A DNA stretch of 64,000 bases. Origin: an uncultured Flavobacteriales bacterium (GTDB lineage: Bacteria > Bacteroidota > Bacteroidia > Flavobacteriales_D > Parvicellaceae). Both the position numbers and the translations under genes were made by a program. Under the pieces are notes generated by a model. That model did not search any database. It was not told the origin of the DNA and saw only the letters and a program-made list of their open reading frames with translations. Location: the NCBI GenBank assembly GCA_943787535.1, contig CALSMU010000011.1, positions 1 to 64,000 of the forward strand. Reading direction: 5' to 3'. Shown here piece by piece: positions 1 to 9,822 of this stretch; position 1 is the stretch's first letter; every line of letters starts with the position of its first letter.

Positions 1-1043
1 GCTAAAGGAGCCATCATGACTTGTTGTCCTAAAATATTCCATCTAGCAGTTGAAGTTTGTAAATTGTTTGTCAACCAGTTTAATTGAGTTGCTCCCAAAA
101 GAGGTCTGTTAGGGTCGCTAGCCGCGCCACCATCTTGAAGTACTCTGGCTTCTAAACGAGTATCTAACATATGTAAATCAATTAATTCTCCCCATGCAAA
201 TTTTCGATAAATCTGCGTGTTAGCAGGATTTGGTGATCGAATAGGCAGCCATTCATGATATGCTTGAGTAGCTACTTCTTTTCTATCTGCCCAAGAGCCT
301 TCTGTTGCTGGGTCATGATTGTCCGCCCCATCTATATAAGAATCATTTGCGGTTTCATGATCATCCCATATATTAATGAACGGAAACTGTTGATGTAAAT
401 CTCTTAAGTCCGAATCTAACCTATAATGCGAATACCTTAATCGGTAATCTTCCAAAGTTATAATTTCATGAGTTGGATCATTTATCCTATCACTTAAGTT
501 AGCCGAAAACCCACCTGTTTCATATTCGTAGATATAATCACCGAGATGTAAAACGCAATCAAAATCATTTCTATCTTTTAAATGTTTGTATGCATGGAAA
601 TACCCATGTTCCCAATTGGAACAAGATACGATGGCAAACCGCACACTGTCTATGTCTCCGACAGGAGCCGTTTTAGTTCTTCCTCTTAAAGAATATCTGC
701 CTAAACTATTAAAATCATAATAATACCATGTGTCTGGTTGAAGTCCAGTTGCGTCAACTTTATATGTCCAATCTGCACTCTCTTTTGCATAACCTGTACC
801 AGAATTAACTATATTGTTCATGCTGGTATCGGTTGCAATCCTCCAGTCAACCTGAACACTATCTATAGTTAATGTATCGTCTGTAACCCTAGTCCAAAGA
901 ATTACTCTATCAGAAAGTGGGTCTCCTGAAGCTACACCGTGATAAAAAGGGTAGAGTACAGGGTCAATGCTTGCTCTTATTTCTCCTTGACAAGCCGCTG
1001 AATGCCCAGAAATAATAAGAAGAATCAGTAGTGCTTTTTTCAT
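1..1043 (-). CDS. phoD: PhoD-like secreted alkaline phosphatase, C-terminus outside window
   Basis: About 347 residues are readable before the window edge cuts off the C-terminus. The protein begins MKKALLILLIISGHSAACQG, a signal peptide with a possible lipobox (SAAC). An N-terminal beta-sandwich with FYHGVASGDPLSDRVILWTR is the hallmark opening of the PhoD family. Metal-binding motifs HLGDYIYEYE (about residue 165) and IWDDHETAND (about residue 223) are present. PhoD enzymes are calcium/iron phosphomonoesterases or phosphodiesterases acting outside the cytoplasmic membrane, usually for phosphate scavenging. It lies 1 nt after the stop of the upstream phosphatase gene, so the two are probably co-transcribed. 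The family is clear; the substrate is not known. Confidence 0.9.
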   Translation of the reverse strand, partial: MKKALLILLIISGHSAACQGEIRASIDPVLYPFYHGVASGDPLSDRVILWTRVTDDTLTIDSVQVDWRIATDTSMNNIVNSGTGYAKESADWTYKVDATGLQPDTWYYYDFNSLGRYSLRGRTKTAPVGDIDSVRFAIVSCSNWEHGYFHAYKHLKDRNDFDCVLHLGDYIYEYETGGFSANLSDRINDPTHEIITLEDYRLRYSHYRLDSDLRDLHQQFPFINIWDDHETANDSYIDGADNHDPATEGSWADRKEVATQAYHEWLPIRSPNPANTQIYRKFAWGELIDLHMLDTRLEARVLQDGGAASDPNRPLLGATQLNWLTNNLQTSTARWNILGQQVMMAPL

Positions 1044-1044
1044 G

Positions 1045-3405
1045 TTATTGAATTATTATTTTATGTATAAACTGATTTTTATTTCTAGATAGATGAAGTA
1101 AGTAAATACCTTTACTAAGTCCTAAACTATCTGTTTTAATATGGTTTTCTGATTGTGTAAGCTTTTGTCGATTTATTAATTGGCCATTCATAGAGTAAAT
1201 TTCTAAATCTGTCGCTTTTGCAGTTTTAATATTAATATGAAGGATATCCGAAACTGGATTTGGGTATATAGTAAAATCTTTTTCAAATGGCGATTTCTCA
1301 ATAGTCGTATTTGGTGAATTATATTGGAAGGTTATATTTAACGTTGCTGATTTTGAGATGTCATCATCTCTAGAATAAGCAGAACGGGTTCCACTACCAT
1401 CAAAAATAAAAGCCATTGAATTGCCGGATTGCCAGCCAGGTCTGTTTACAATCTCCTGAACGATTGATGTTATGTCAGGTGTCTGTTCAGCAGCTCCTGA
1501 AGCATCTGCGATCCATGAGGAAGGAATCCAGTTAACCGCTGCGCTTGTTCGAGATCTAAAAGAAACATTATAATTGGACCCTGTAAAAGTAGAAGCGTCG
1601 TCAATATTTTCTCCGTATACAGCAATAGCTGCTGGATCTGATTGATTTTCGTTTGCAGTAAATTGAATGTAGGCATTTGAGATTGATGCGCTTTGTGGAA
1701 CATTAAGATCAGAATACCTCAATGCTACCCATTGTTCTTCATTAGGGATTGGCCAAACCCATTCTTCAATGCAGATTTCTAAATCAGAGCTGGTTAAGTC
1801 CATATCTCCATTATCTTTGGTTTCCTCAACATCATCATCGTTAGTTGCTAGTTGCGCTGTAATGTCAACTTCACCCGTAAAAATTTTTACATCATCTGAT
1901 ATGTTATGCCAACCTTCATTATCAATTGCCCATGCAGTAATTACATATTCTCCATTGCCAGGAATGGTCCAGTTTAAATTATAAGGAAAAGTGCTGTCTT
2001 GACCGATTTGAACATCATTTACAAAAAACTTTACATTTTGCACAGCGCCATTATTATCCATTGCATCAGCAGTTACCATAACTGCTTGTGCCTGATTAAA
2101 ATATTGTAAATGAAATGGATAAGTAACAGAAATATCAGGTCTTCCTAAGTATTTCTGATTTGTGATGTAAACAACACTTCCATTTGATGGATTCCAAATA
2201 TCAATTCCCGTTGGAGGTGTAAATCGGTCGATATCCGTTACTGACCCTACAGATGCTTCATTATCCGTTGCAATTGTTCTGATTTCAATAGTGTCTTTTG
2301 CTATTTTTAACCAATGAAAGCTATTAAAACTTGCACTGTTTCTAGTCCAATTTCTGTCCCAATCATTTGTCCGTAAAGGAGCTCCCCAACACCCTTCCCC
2401 AATATAAACAGATCCGAATAAGGTGTCTAATTCAAAGCCATCATCAGAATTCGGTCCCATGGAGGGTTTAACGGGCCATGTAGTTTTAACATCATGGGCA
2501 TCGCTTTCAACAATTAATTGAACTCTATAATCATGGAATAGGTGTGCCCATGAATTGTATTGTATGTCTGCATTAGGCTTGGCAGTGGTGTGAGGCCTTG
2601 TTGATCTATGATATTGAGCAATATTCCAGTCATAATTGTCAGAATTTGCTTGTAAATCAGCTTCTAACCAGTTGGATTGATTACCTGTTATAGAGATTTC
2701 AGTATTTAGGGTATATATATTAAGGAAGTTTCCCCCAACCGGAATTGTAAAGTATTCATCTGCACTAGGTACATCAAATAAGTCGTATACGGTTCCGCTA
2801 TTAGATTCATGATTTCCTCTTTCCCATACGGCAGGATACATTCTGCCATCTGGGGAAGTTGTCATCTGCCAATCATCCATCCATTCACTCCACTCTAAAT
2901 TTAATCCAAGCCAAGTGTAGTCCCCTCCGAAAAGAACGAAATCTGGACGCAACTTAGCAACCATTTTATTTGCATTTTGCCTTGGGCCATTATCTAGGTA
3001 TGCTCTGCTATCACCTCCTGCAATAACAGATAGTGGAGAAGCATTTCCCATAGGAGTAGTTTTAAACCAAAAACGAGGACTAGTCCCATCAGTATCTTTA
3101 ATTACAAAATAGTAAACAGTGTTTGGAGTTAATCCTGTCAAGCGAACGAATCGATTGTCCATCCCTTTTGAATTTACTTGTCTATCTTCCGTCTGAAAAG
3201 TAGGATATGATGCCCAGTTTTGTCCGTAATCAGTTGTTCCATAATGGAGGGTTGGAGAATTTCCACCATTTTGATCCCATCCAATTGTTATAGTGGAAGA
3301 TGGGTCATCCCTTAAAGATAATCTGTATCTTCGTGTAAGACCAAAAGCATCTCCTGCAAGGAGTACAGAAATTGTAAAACAAATTAGTTTGACCCAAAAT
3401 TTCAT
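1045..3405 (-). CDS. Secreted purple-acid-phosphatase-like metallophosphatase with T9SS sorting domain
   Basis: The 786-residue protein has a signal peptide (residues 1-22), a fibronectin-III-like domain typical of purple acid phosphatases (about 24-118), and a calcineurin-type metallophosphatase core with GGDSRAY (D132), GGDYTW (D162), RGNHES (N198, H199), QYHRS (H266) and ESDAHD (H304). The last motif replaces the usual GHxH. An Ig-like domain (about 420-510), a beta-sandwich of unknown role (about 515-695) and a type A sorting domain (YPNPVSDILHIN onward) follow. It is probably exported by the type IX system and attached to the cell surface or released, hydrolysing phosphate esters together with the PhoD-like enzyme 1 nt downstream. 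The substrate is unknown. Confidence 0.85.
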   Translation of the reverse strand: MKFWVKLICFTISVLLAGDAFGLTRRYRLSLRDDPSSTITIGWDQNGGNSPTLHYGTTDYGQNWASYPTFQTEDRQVNSKGMDNRFVRLTGLTPNTVYYFVIKDTDGTSPRFWFKTTPMGNASPLSVIAGGDSRAYLDNGPRQNANKMVAKLRPDFVLFGGDYTWLGLNLEWSEWMDDWQMTTSPDGRMYPAVWERGNHESNSGTVYDLFDVPSADEYFTIPVGGNFLNIYTLNTEISITGNQSNWLEADLQANSDNYDWNIAQYHRSTRPHTTAKPNADIQYNSWAHLFHDYRVQLIVESDAHDVKTTWPVKPSMGPNSDDGFELDTLFGSVYIGEGCWGAPLRTNDWDRNWTRNSASFNSFHWLKIAKDTIEIRTIATDNEASVGSVTDIDRFTPPTGIDIWNPSNGSVVYITNQKYLGRPDISVTYPFHLQYFNQAQAVMVTADAMDNNGAVQNVKFFVNDVQIGQDSTFPYNLNWTIPGNGEYVITAWAIDNEGWHNISDDVKIFTGEVDITAQLATNDDDVEETKDNGDMDLTSSDLEICIEEWVWPIPNEEQWVALRYSDLNVPQSASISNAYIQFTANENQSDPAAIAVYGENIDDASTFTGSNYNVSFRSRTSAAVNWIPSSWIADASGAAEQTPDITSIVQEIVNRPGWQSGNSMAFIFDGSGTRSAYSRDDDISKSATLNITFQYNSPNTTIEKSPFEKDFTIYPNPVSDILHINIKTAKATDLEIYSMNGQLINRQKLTQSENHIKTDSLGLSKGIYLLHLSRNKNQFIHKIIIQ

Positions 3406-3470
3406 TTTATTGGAATATAGATTTGAACTACTTAATAATAGTTAGTAAAATTACGGTATCTATATAAGAT

Positions 3471-4355
3471 ATGCAAAACCCTTTTAATGTTAGAATATTA
3501 AGAATTACCACCTTTCTATTATTTATGGGAAGAGCTTGGGAGCATATTTATTGGGAAGGCCCTTTTCGTAATTTTTTTTACAATCCACATGGGTTCGGAA
3601 AAGTGCTAGAATGGTTAACAGATAGTACGTTACAAGATATTTACAGAGATCATTTCTATGAATACTTAATCGATAATATTTCAATTGGTATTGGGGTAAT
3701 TTATGCTTTATCGGGGGTGGCAGCGCTTTTTTATTCTCCTTCTCGTAGAGTTTTGAAGTGGATTATATGTTTGGGAGTATTCTGTTTAGCATTAACTTTT
3801 TATGGTTTTTTTGTGGACAAACATTATTTGTATGGGACATTATTAGAGTATTCAGCTCAATTTGTTACACCAATAATCTTTCTGTGGTATTGTAATGGTA
3901 ATGGATCGGTAAAGGCATTGATAGTCTCAAAAATTGCAATAGCAATCACATTTATTTACCATGGATTATTTGCTATAGGATATTATCCACAACCAGGAAA
4001 TTTCACAGATATGCTGATAATAGGTTTTGGAATACAGGAAGACATGGCTAAAGCTACATTGACCGATATTGCTTTGATGGATTTTTTGTTTGCAGGGGTT
4101 GTTCTAATTCCTTTTAATTTATTATATAGAAAAGAGGTTTTGTCTAAAGTCTTGAAAGTTATTTTTATAACGTTATTGAGTTATGGAGTATTTTGGGGTT
4201 TTATGACATCACTAGCTCGCATTTACATACATTTTGATTCGCAATTTATTTGGCAAAGCTTTGAAGGGTTCTTCCATGAGTTTTTGGTAAGATTGCCTCA
4301 TGGGGTGTTTCCAATGATTATCTTAATCGAATTTCTAAGAAAGAAAAATGCCTAG
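3471..4355 (+). CDS. Multi-pass membrane protein of unknown function
   Basis: This 294-residue protein has around seven hydrophobic segments separated by short charged loops and begins at an ATG 66 nt from the divergent phosphatase gene. The N-terminal stretch MQNPFNVRILRITTFLLFMGRAWEHIYW, with an early Arg/Glu/His-bearing helix, resembles small DoxX-like membrane proteins, but no diagnostic motif is visible. Its 3' end overlaps the convergent gene by 4 nt. I do not recognise the family and assign no function. Confidence 0.7.
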   Translation: MQNPFNVRILRITTFLLFMGRAWEHIYWEGPFRNFFYNPHGFGKVLEWLTDSTLQDIYRDHFYEYLIDNISIGIGVIYALSGVAALFYSPSRRVLKWIICLGVFCLALTFYGFFVDKHYLYGTLLEYSAQFVTPIIFLWYCNGNGSVKALIVSKIAIAITFIYHGLFAIGYYPQPGNFTDMLIIGFGIQEDMAKATLTDIALMDFLFAGVVLIPFNLLYRKEVLSKVLKVIFITLLSYGVFWGFMTSLARIYIHFDSQFIWQSFEGFFHEFLVRLPHGVFPMIILIEFLRKKNA

Positions 4356-5611
4356 GTCTTTTGTTTTTTCTTTTTTGCAGCGGGAAAAAGAATGTTATTC
4401 AATATTAACCTATAACCAGCTGAGTTTGGAAATAAATTTAAATCAGTTGGGGGGTCATTTACATAATGTCTAAAATCCTCAGGATCGTGGCCGCCATAGA
4501 AAGTCCATTGCCCCTTACCATATTCTCCATGAATGTAACGGGCAGTGCCTAAAGCTTTGTTTTCGCCCATAATTAATACATCGGATTTAATGTACTTCGT
4601 ATAAAAGTCGGTTGTTTGTCCCATAAACCCTTTTACAATGGATGTATGGCTTTGACAAAGCATAGTAGGTACAACATCCCACTTTGCAGAAAATTCAAAT
4701 AATGAAAATTTATCTTGGCTTTCTGGGCTTCTATGAGAAATAGTTGCGTCAATACTTGAGAACTCATACTCCAAAGGATTTGATTTTAATACAAAATCTT
4801 TAAATGCAAACGTGTTGTTAAAATCTAGTTTAGCCTGAGCAGCTGGGTCAGCCGGGTCTCCATCATACATATAGTCACAAATATCAACTCCATCAGCAGC
4901 TAGCGCGATATCATAACTATCTGTACCAGAACACATGGTAAACAAAAACCCACCACCAGCAGTAAATTCTTTTATTTTCTTAGCTACACCTAATTTGAGT
5001 TGTGATACTTTGTCAAAACCTAATTCAGTTGCCATTTCTTCTGTTTCTCGTTGTTGCCGACGATACCATTCGGCGTTTTTATAATTACGGTAAAACTTAC
5101 CATATTGCCCGGTAAAATCTTCATGGTGCAAGTGCAACCAGTCATATTTTATAATTTCTCCAGCAATAACTTCTCGGTCATAAACTTTATCATATGGAAT
5201 TTCAGCGTAAGCTAAAACCATTGTGACAGCGTCGTCCCATGGTTGCTTTCCGCCAGGGGTATAAACGGCAATTTTCGGAGCTTTTTCTAGTTTTACGATT
5301 TCTTGATTTACTTCGGGATCAGCAATTTCACTTTTTATTTTCTGAGCTTGAACATTAGCAATAACTTCATAAGTGACTCCACGAATAATGCATTCTTCTT
5401 CAATGGTTGTGTAATGCTTAATCAAAAAACTACCACCTCGGTAATTTAAAAGCCATTCGACTTCTATGTCATTTTGTAATATCCAAAATGCAATTCCGTA
5501 AGCTTTAAGGTGATTTTTTTGTTCTCCATCTCCCATAGGTATCAGGATTGAACTTGCAGTAACTTTAAAAGCGTAGGCAATAATAAATAATATGACTAGA
5601 AATCGTTTCAC
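4352..5611 (-). CDS. Secreted protein of unknown function (class I amidotransferase-like fold suspected)
   Basis: The 419-residue protein starts at a GTG and opens with a signal peptide (MKRFLVILFIIAYAFKVTAS). Proteins of this kind are often labelled asparagine synthetase B in flavobacterial genomes (from memory). That label is not supported here: there is no N-terminal Cys2 nucleophile and no SGGxDS ATP-pyrophosphatase loop. What can be seen is a GAT/ThuA-like pattern: IAVYTPGG near residue 115, the conserved WLHLHHEDFTGQYG, a glycine turn GGGFLFTMCSGTDS that could be a nucleophile elbow, and a late GQWTFYGGHDPEDF. It lies 57 nt after dnaB in the same direction. The activity is unknown. Confidence 0.75.
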   Translation of the reverse strand: MKRFLVILFIIAYAFKVTASSILIPMGDGEQKNHLKAYGIAFWILQNDIEVEWLLNYRGGSFLIKHYTTIEEECIIRGVTYEVIANVQAQKIKSEIADPEVNQEIVKLEKAPKIAVYTPGGKQPWDDAVTMVLAYAEIPYDKVYDREVIAGEIIKYDWLHLHHEDFTGQYGKFYRNYKNAEWYRRQQRETEEMATELGFDKVSQLKLGVAKKIKEFTAGGGFLFTMCSGTDSYDIALAADGVDICDYMYDGDPADPAAQAKLDFNNTFAFKDFVLKSNPLEYEFSSIDATISHRSPESQDKFSLFEFSAKWDVVPTMLCQSHTSIVKGFMGQTTDFYTKYIKSDVLIMGENKALGTARYIHGEYGKGQWTFYGGHDPEDFRHYVNDPPTDLNLFPNSAGYRLILNNILFPAAKKKKQKT

Positions 5612-5627
5612 TTTAAGATAGACAATA

Positions 5628-5643
5628 TAACCTTATAAGGTTA
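5628..5643. repeat. Perfect 16-bp palindrome between dnaB and the downstream gene
   Basis: TAACCTTATAAGGTTA reads the same on both strands. It sits in the 57-nt gap between the dnaB stop and the GTG start of the next leftward gene, so it could be an operator or a weak processing or termination hairpin. It has no T-tract immediately after it on the minus strand, so a standard terminator is unlikely. Confidence 0.4.
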
Positions 5644-5668
5644 ACGAGTATATTTTGAATATGTTTTG

Positions 5669-7240
5669 TTAGAATGGGCTTTCTTCTTCATCGTCTTCTA
5701 GGAAATCAGAAGGAAAGTTATCTTCAGCATCATCATTCATTTTAGATTGAACGGTTCTAAACCCTCCTCCGTCGGTATCGAAATCTGGATTGGGAAGCAT
5801 AGGGTTATATTCCGCACCATTATCAAAAGTGTCTAGGTTTTCGAATTTAGCAAACTTGCCTACAAAGCGCAGTCGAACATCTTCTAAAGAACCATTTCTG
5901 TGTTTTGCAATGATAATTTCCCCTTGACCATTGCATGGCGTATTATCTGCCCATTCTGTGAGGCCATAATACTCTGGACGGTAAATAAAGCAAACAAGAT
6001 CTGCATCCTGCTCAATTGCACCAGACTCGCGCAAATCAGAAAGCATAGGACGTTTATCTCCACCACGTGTTTCTACCGAACGACTTAATTGAGACAATGC
6101 AATAATTGGTATATCTAATTCTTTTGCAATTTCTTTAATAGACCTTGAAATAGTACTAATTTCTTGTTCACGATTTCCTCCGCTACCGCCAGCTGACATT
6201 AATTGAAGGTAATCGATTACAACCATCTGAATGTCGTGTTGCTGTTTTAATCTTCTACATTTTGCCCGTAATTCAAAAACCGATAGGGCAGGAGTATCAT
6301 CGATAAATAAGGGCGCGTTTGCTAGTTTTTTTGTTCTTTCAAATAGTTTAGAAAATTCATCTTTGGATAAATTACCTTTCCGTATATCACTTGCTCCAAT
6401 TTCTGCTTCACCAGAAATTAAACGATTAACCAACTGAACAGAACTCATTTCTAATGAAAAGAATGCAACCGCTTTATTATGATCAACTGCGGCATTTCTG
6501 GCCATTGATAACACGAAAGCAGTTTTTCCCATACCTGGACGAGCTGCTAAAACAACCATGTCTGATTTTTGCCATCCAGACGTTACCCTGTCTAAGGCAG
6601 TAAAACTAGAAGGGACTCCGCTAATTCCATCTTCTCGGCTCATTGCATCTTCGATTCCTTCAACAGCCATTCTCATTAATTGAGACATGGTGTCATGATT
6701 TTTACGAAGGTTTCCTTCAGCAACTTTGAATAATTCAGCTTCTGATTCATCTAGCAAGTCAAAAACATCAGTGGTTTCGTCGTATGCTTTTTGAATAACA
6801 GTTCCTGATATTCTAATAAGTTCCCTTAATATATGTTTCTGAGAAATAATTCTTGCATGGGCTTCCGCGTGTGCCGCAGAAGCAACTCTATTCGTAAGTT
6901 GGCTGATAAAATAGGGTCCTCCAACTTCGTCTAACTCACCTTTGGATCGTAATTTCTGTGTAACGGTCAGAATATCAATGGGTTCTGAATCTCCAAACAA
7001 ATCTCGAATAACACCATATATTTTTTGATGGGCTTCTTTATAAAAGCTCTCTGGGGTAAGAATATCTATAATATCGTTGACCGGTCCTTTTTCAAGCATC
7101 AATGCTCCGAGCACAGCAGCTTCCAGATCAACTGCTTGGGGCGGTAATTTTCCTCCCTCAATAAAATTGGAAGGCATTTTATTTCCAATTTTTCTGGTTT
7201 TACCAGCGTTATCTATAATTTTTCCAATCTGATCAGCCAC
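5669..7240 (-). CDS. dnaB: Replicative DNA helicase DnaB
   Basis: The 523-residue protein has the DnaB N-terminal helical domain (about 30-135: LPPQAVDLEAAVLGALMLE) and a RecA-like C-terminal domain with Walker A ARPGMGKTAF (about 233-242), the SLEMSS segment, Walker B MVVIDYLQLM, an SQLSRSVE motif and DLRESGAIEQDAD. DnaB is the hexameric 5'-3' helicase that unwinds DNA at the replication fork and binds DnaG and the clamp loader. The C-terminal tail is acidic and ends in EESPF, beyond the usual length of about 470. The start is GTG; an ATG at codon 22 is an alternative, but the longer form is plausible for this phylum. Confidence 0.97.
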   Translation of the reverse strand: MADQIGKIIDNAGKTRKIGNKMPSNFIEGGKLPPQAVDLEAAVLGALMLEKGPVNDIIDILTPESFYKEAHQKIYGVIRDLFGDSEPIDILTVTQKLRSKGELDEVGGPYFISQLTNRVASAAHAEAHARIISQKHILRELIRISGTVIQKAYDETTDVFDLLDESEAELFKVAEGNLRKNHDTMSQLMRMAVEGIEDAMSREDGISGVPSSFTALDRVTSGWQKSDMVVLAARPGMGKTAFVLSMARNAAVDHNKAVAFFSLEMSSVQLVNRLISGEAEIGASDIRKGNLSKDEFSKLFERTKKLANAPLFIDDTPALSVFELRAKCRRLKQQHDIQMVVIDYLQLMSAGGSGGNREQEISTISRSIKEIAKELDIPIIALSQLSRSVETRGGDKRPMLSDLRESGAIEQDADLVCFIYRPEYYGLTEWADNTPCNGQGEIIIAKHRNGSLEDVRLRFVGKFAKFENLDTFDNGAEYNPMLPNPDFDTDGGGFRTVQSKMNDDAEDNFPSDFLEDDEEESPF

Positions 7241-7342
7241 ACTACAAATATATATTTAACAAGTATAACCATCGATTTTTTCCATGATTAATACAAAGAA
7301 AAGTTATTGACCAAGGTTATTAACAATTGTTAGTAAAGTAAA

Positions 7343-7376
7343 AAAAGCCACTAAAGAATATTCTTTAGTGGCTTTT
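7343..7376 (-). terminator. Rho-independent terminator downstream of accA
   Basis: A perfect inverted repeat, AGCCACTAAAGAAT/ATTCTTTAGTGGCT (7346-7373), is flanked by A and T tracts. Read on the minus strand it follows the accA stop at 7398 and is followed by a run of seven T residues, the usual form of an intrinsic terminator. It separates accA from dnaB. Confidence 0.85.
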
Positions 7377-7397
7377 GATTTTTTCAATTCAGAAAGT

Positions 7398-8357
7398 TTA
7401 TTTTTTGTAAACTCCCATTTCACAAAACTTTGCAATTCTACTTTCAACTAAACTGTCAATTGGCACTTCGGAAAGTTTATTGATGTGTTTTTTTAACTCA
7501 GTCTTTAATTTTTTCTGCATTTTTTCCGGAGCGGTATGCGCTCCGCCTGAAGGCTCTTTGATTATCCCATCAATTAATTTGTTTTTAAGCATGTCTTTGG
7601 CCGTAAGTTTTAGTGCTTCAGCTGCTTTTTCTTTGTTGTCCCAATTTCTCCATAGTATGGATGAACAGGATTCAGGAGAAATAACAGAATACCAGGTGTT
7701 TTCTAGCATTAATACTTTGTCTCCAATTCCAATCCCTAGGGCACCACCAGAAGCACCTTCACCTATTATAACACAAATGATAGGGACTTTTAGTACCATC
7801 ATTTCATAAAGGTTTCTTGCAATGGCTTCGCCTTGTCCTCTTTCTTCTGCTTCTAATCCAGGAAATGCCCCTGGAGTATCAATTAAACAGACAACAGGTT
7901 TGTTAAACTTTTCGGCAAGTTTCATCAAGCGAAGAGCTTTTCGGTATCCTTCCGGATTTGCCATTCCAAAGTTTCTGAATTTACGTTGCTTTGTATTTCT
8001 ACCTTTCTGCTGGCCTATAAACATTACTGATTTTCCGTCAATCATTCCAAGGCCACCTACCATTGCTTTGTCATCTTTAACGTTTCGATCACCATGAAGT
8101 TCTAAAAACTCTCCATCCGTAATCTCGTTAATATAATCCAGCGTATAGGGTCTTTCTGGATGACGACTTACTTGTACACGTTGCCAAGGAGTAAGATTGT
8201 CGTAAATCTCTTTTGTCGTATTTTCTAGTTTTTTCTCCAGTTCTGCTAAAGTACTGGTAATATCAACCTTTCCCTTTTCTCCAACCTCTTTGGTTTTAAC
8301 GATTTGTTCGTTTAACTCTTCGATTGGTTTTTCAAAATCTAAATAAATTGTACTCAT
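7398..8357 (-). CDS. accA: Acetyl-CoA carboxylase carboxyltransferase subunit alpha
   Basis: The 319-residue length matches the AccA family. An N-terminal helical region ([14 protein letters not shown]) precedes the crotonase-fold carboxyltransferase domain with [18 protein letters not shown], the oxyanion segment [17 protein letters not shown], and [15 protein letters not shown]. With AccD it transfers the carboxyl group from carboxybiotin to acetyl-CoA, giving malonyl-CoA for fatty-acid synthesis in the cytoplasm. accD and accBC are not in the window, as is common. It is a single gene with its own terminator, and it is divergent from the TetR pair. Confidence 0.97.
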   Translation of the reverse strand: MSTIYLDFEKPIEELNEQIVKTKEVGEKGKVDITSTLAELEKKLENTTKEIYDNLTPWQRVQVSRHPERPYTLDYINEITDGEFLELHGDRNVKDDKAMVGGLGMIDGKSVMFIGQQKGRNTKQRKFRNFGMANPEGYRKALRLMKLAEKFNKPVVCLIDTPGAFPGLEAEERGQGEAIARNLYEMMVLKVPIICVIIGEGASGGALGIGIGDKVLMLENTWYSVISPESCSSILWRNWDNKEKAAEALKLTAKDMLKNKLIDGIIKEPSGGAHTAPEKMQKKLKTELKKHINKLSEVPIDSLVESRIAKFCEMGVYKK

Positions 8358-8399
8358 TTCATATGATGATTAGCTGGGCGAAATTACGAATTATACTGG

Positions 8400-8435
8400 T
8401 TGAATGGATTCTAATCATAGAAAAATCTATATTTG
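8400..8435 (+). promoter_or_regulatory. Candidate promoter for the tetR pair
   Basis: A TATATTTG box (8428-8435) fits the Bacteroidota -7 consensus TANNTTTG, and a TTG lies at 8400-8402. The spacer of 25 nt is slightly longer than the usual 17-23. Transcription would start just upstream of the GTG at 8457. Confidence 0.4.
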
Positions 8436-8456
8436 AAGTGTAAATCTATGTAAACA

Positions 8457-9077
8457 GTGGGAAGAAAGTCATTAAATAAAACAAGAAGTAGTGATTTAGA
8501 GAAAAGGAAGAAGTGGATTAATAATGCGATGCCTTATTTTCAAGAATTTGGTATTCGTGAAATTAATATGGAGAAAATGGCTGAATACCTGGGTATAAGT
8601 AAAGGCACGATTTACAATCACTTCTCATCTAAAGATGAAATAGTAGAGTTTGCTGTTCGTTTAAAAATAGATTCGATTAAGGATTTTCATAAAATACTAT
8701 TTGATTATCAGTTAGGATTCGTTGAGAGGTACTACAAAGCTATTCGTTATTATACGCAGCAATTATATGATATTTCATTACTAATTATTGACGACTTAAA
8801 AGAACTATATCCAGACATGTGGGCGCTGATTACTAATTTTCAAGATGCTGCTATGAAAGGGTTAGTTCGCTATTATGAAGAAGGCATGGCTAGTGGTAAT
8901 TTTATAAAAGTAAATCCAAAATTATTAGCAAGAGAAGATCGTTTGTTTTTCGAATTGTTATTTAATCAAAGTTTTTTAATCAAAAATAACCTTACATTAA
9001 GAAAGGCTTTTAATGATCACTTTAAGGTTAAATTTAATGGCTTAATTGCATCTAAAATCCCTTTTGAACTGGAATAA
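8457..9077 (+). CDS. TetR/AcrR-family transcriptional regulator (first of tandem pair)
   Basis: The 206-residue protein has an N-terminal TetR helix-turn-helix (about 10-60) with MEKMAEYLGISKGTIYNHFSS, the family signature, and a helical C-terminal ligand domain. The GTG start is supported by the matching MGRKS start of the next gene, which begins with ATG. TetR proteins usually repress neighbouring genes and release DNA upon ligand binding. The neighbours here are accA (divergent) and a second tetR overlapping by 1 nt (TAATG), so autoregulation or control of accA or the downstream region is possible but not shown. The ligand is unknown. Confidence 0.9.
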   Translation: MGRKSLNKTRSSDLEKRKKWINNAMPYFQEFGIREINMEKMAEYLGISKGTIYNHFSSKDEIVEFAVRLKIDSIKDFHKILFDYQLGFVERYYKAIRYYTQQLYDISLLIIDDLKELYPDMWALITNFQDAAMKGLVRYYEEGMASGNFIKVNPKLLAREDRLFFELLFNQSFLIKNNLTLRKAFNDHFKVKFNGLIASKIPFELE

Positions 9078-9715
9078 TGGGAAGAAAATCGACTAAAAGA
9101 GATCGTTATAAAGATCTTGAAATAAGAGAAAAGCACACGGTTCGATTTATGGTATATTTCCAGAATAATGGTGTAGAAAAATTTTCCATGTCCAAAATGG
9201 CAAAAGATTTAGGAATAAGTAAAACTACTATTTACAATCATTTCTCTTCCAAAGAAGAAATAATTGAAGCTGTTATAACTTATAAGTTGAATATAATTGC
9301 TGAATACCAAACTGTTTTAGAAAATATAACTTTACCCTATACGGAACGTTATCGTAAGGCTATGTTGTTTTTTTGTGTGCAAATTTTTGATGTATCCAAC
9401 AAATTATTGCTCCAAATAAAAGAGAATTACCCAAAAATCTGGATAAAAGTTGCAATTTTTCAAAAAAATGTAATGTTAGATTTAAGGAGTTATTATGAAA
9501 TTGGTATTGAAATAGGCGTGTTTAAGTCTAACACTAATCCGGTATTATTGAGTTTGGATGATCAGAAGTTTTTTGATTTGCTTTCTAGTCAGGCTGTCTT
9601 AAAAGAAAACAATATAGAAGTATTAGAAGCTTTTAATCATCACTACCGTATTAAGTTTAATGGATTGTTAGACTCTAGTGAATCAAATACCAAAACAATG
9701 ATTGGTAAAGTCTAA
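9077..9715 (+). CDS. TetR/AcrR-family transcriptional regulator (second of tandem pair)
   Basis: The 212-residue protein is clearly a paralogue of the gene before it: both begin MGRKS, share the HTH segment (MSKMAKDLGISKTTIYNHFSS), and align in the C-terminal domain (YYE.G, FNHHYRIKFNGLL). Its start codon overlaps the previous stop by 1 nt, so the two are translationally coupled and could form heterodimers. The effector and targets cannot be read from sequence. Confidence 0.9.
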   Translation: MGRKSTKRDRYKDLEIREKHTVRFMVYFQNNGVEKFSMSKMAKDLGISKTTIYNHFSSKEEIIEAVITYKLNIIAEYQTVLENITLPYTERYRKAMLFFCVQIFDVSNKLLLQIKENYPKIWIKVAIFQKNVMLDLRSYYEIGIEIGVFKSNTNPVLLSLDDQKFFDLLSSQAVLKENNIEVLEAFNHHYRIKFNGLLDSSESNTKTMIGKV

Positions 9716-9822
9716 TATTTTATGGTTCAACTTGGAAAAGAAATTTATTTTTTTGCCACCATGCTAATAGATATTTAAGTTCAGTGTAGTGGGGCAGGAG
9801 AACTAAATATTTCAATATGTTT

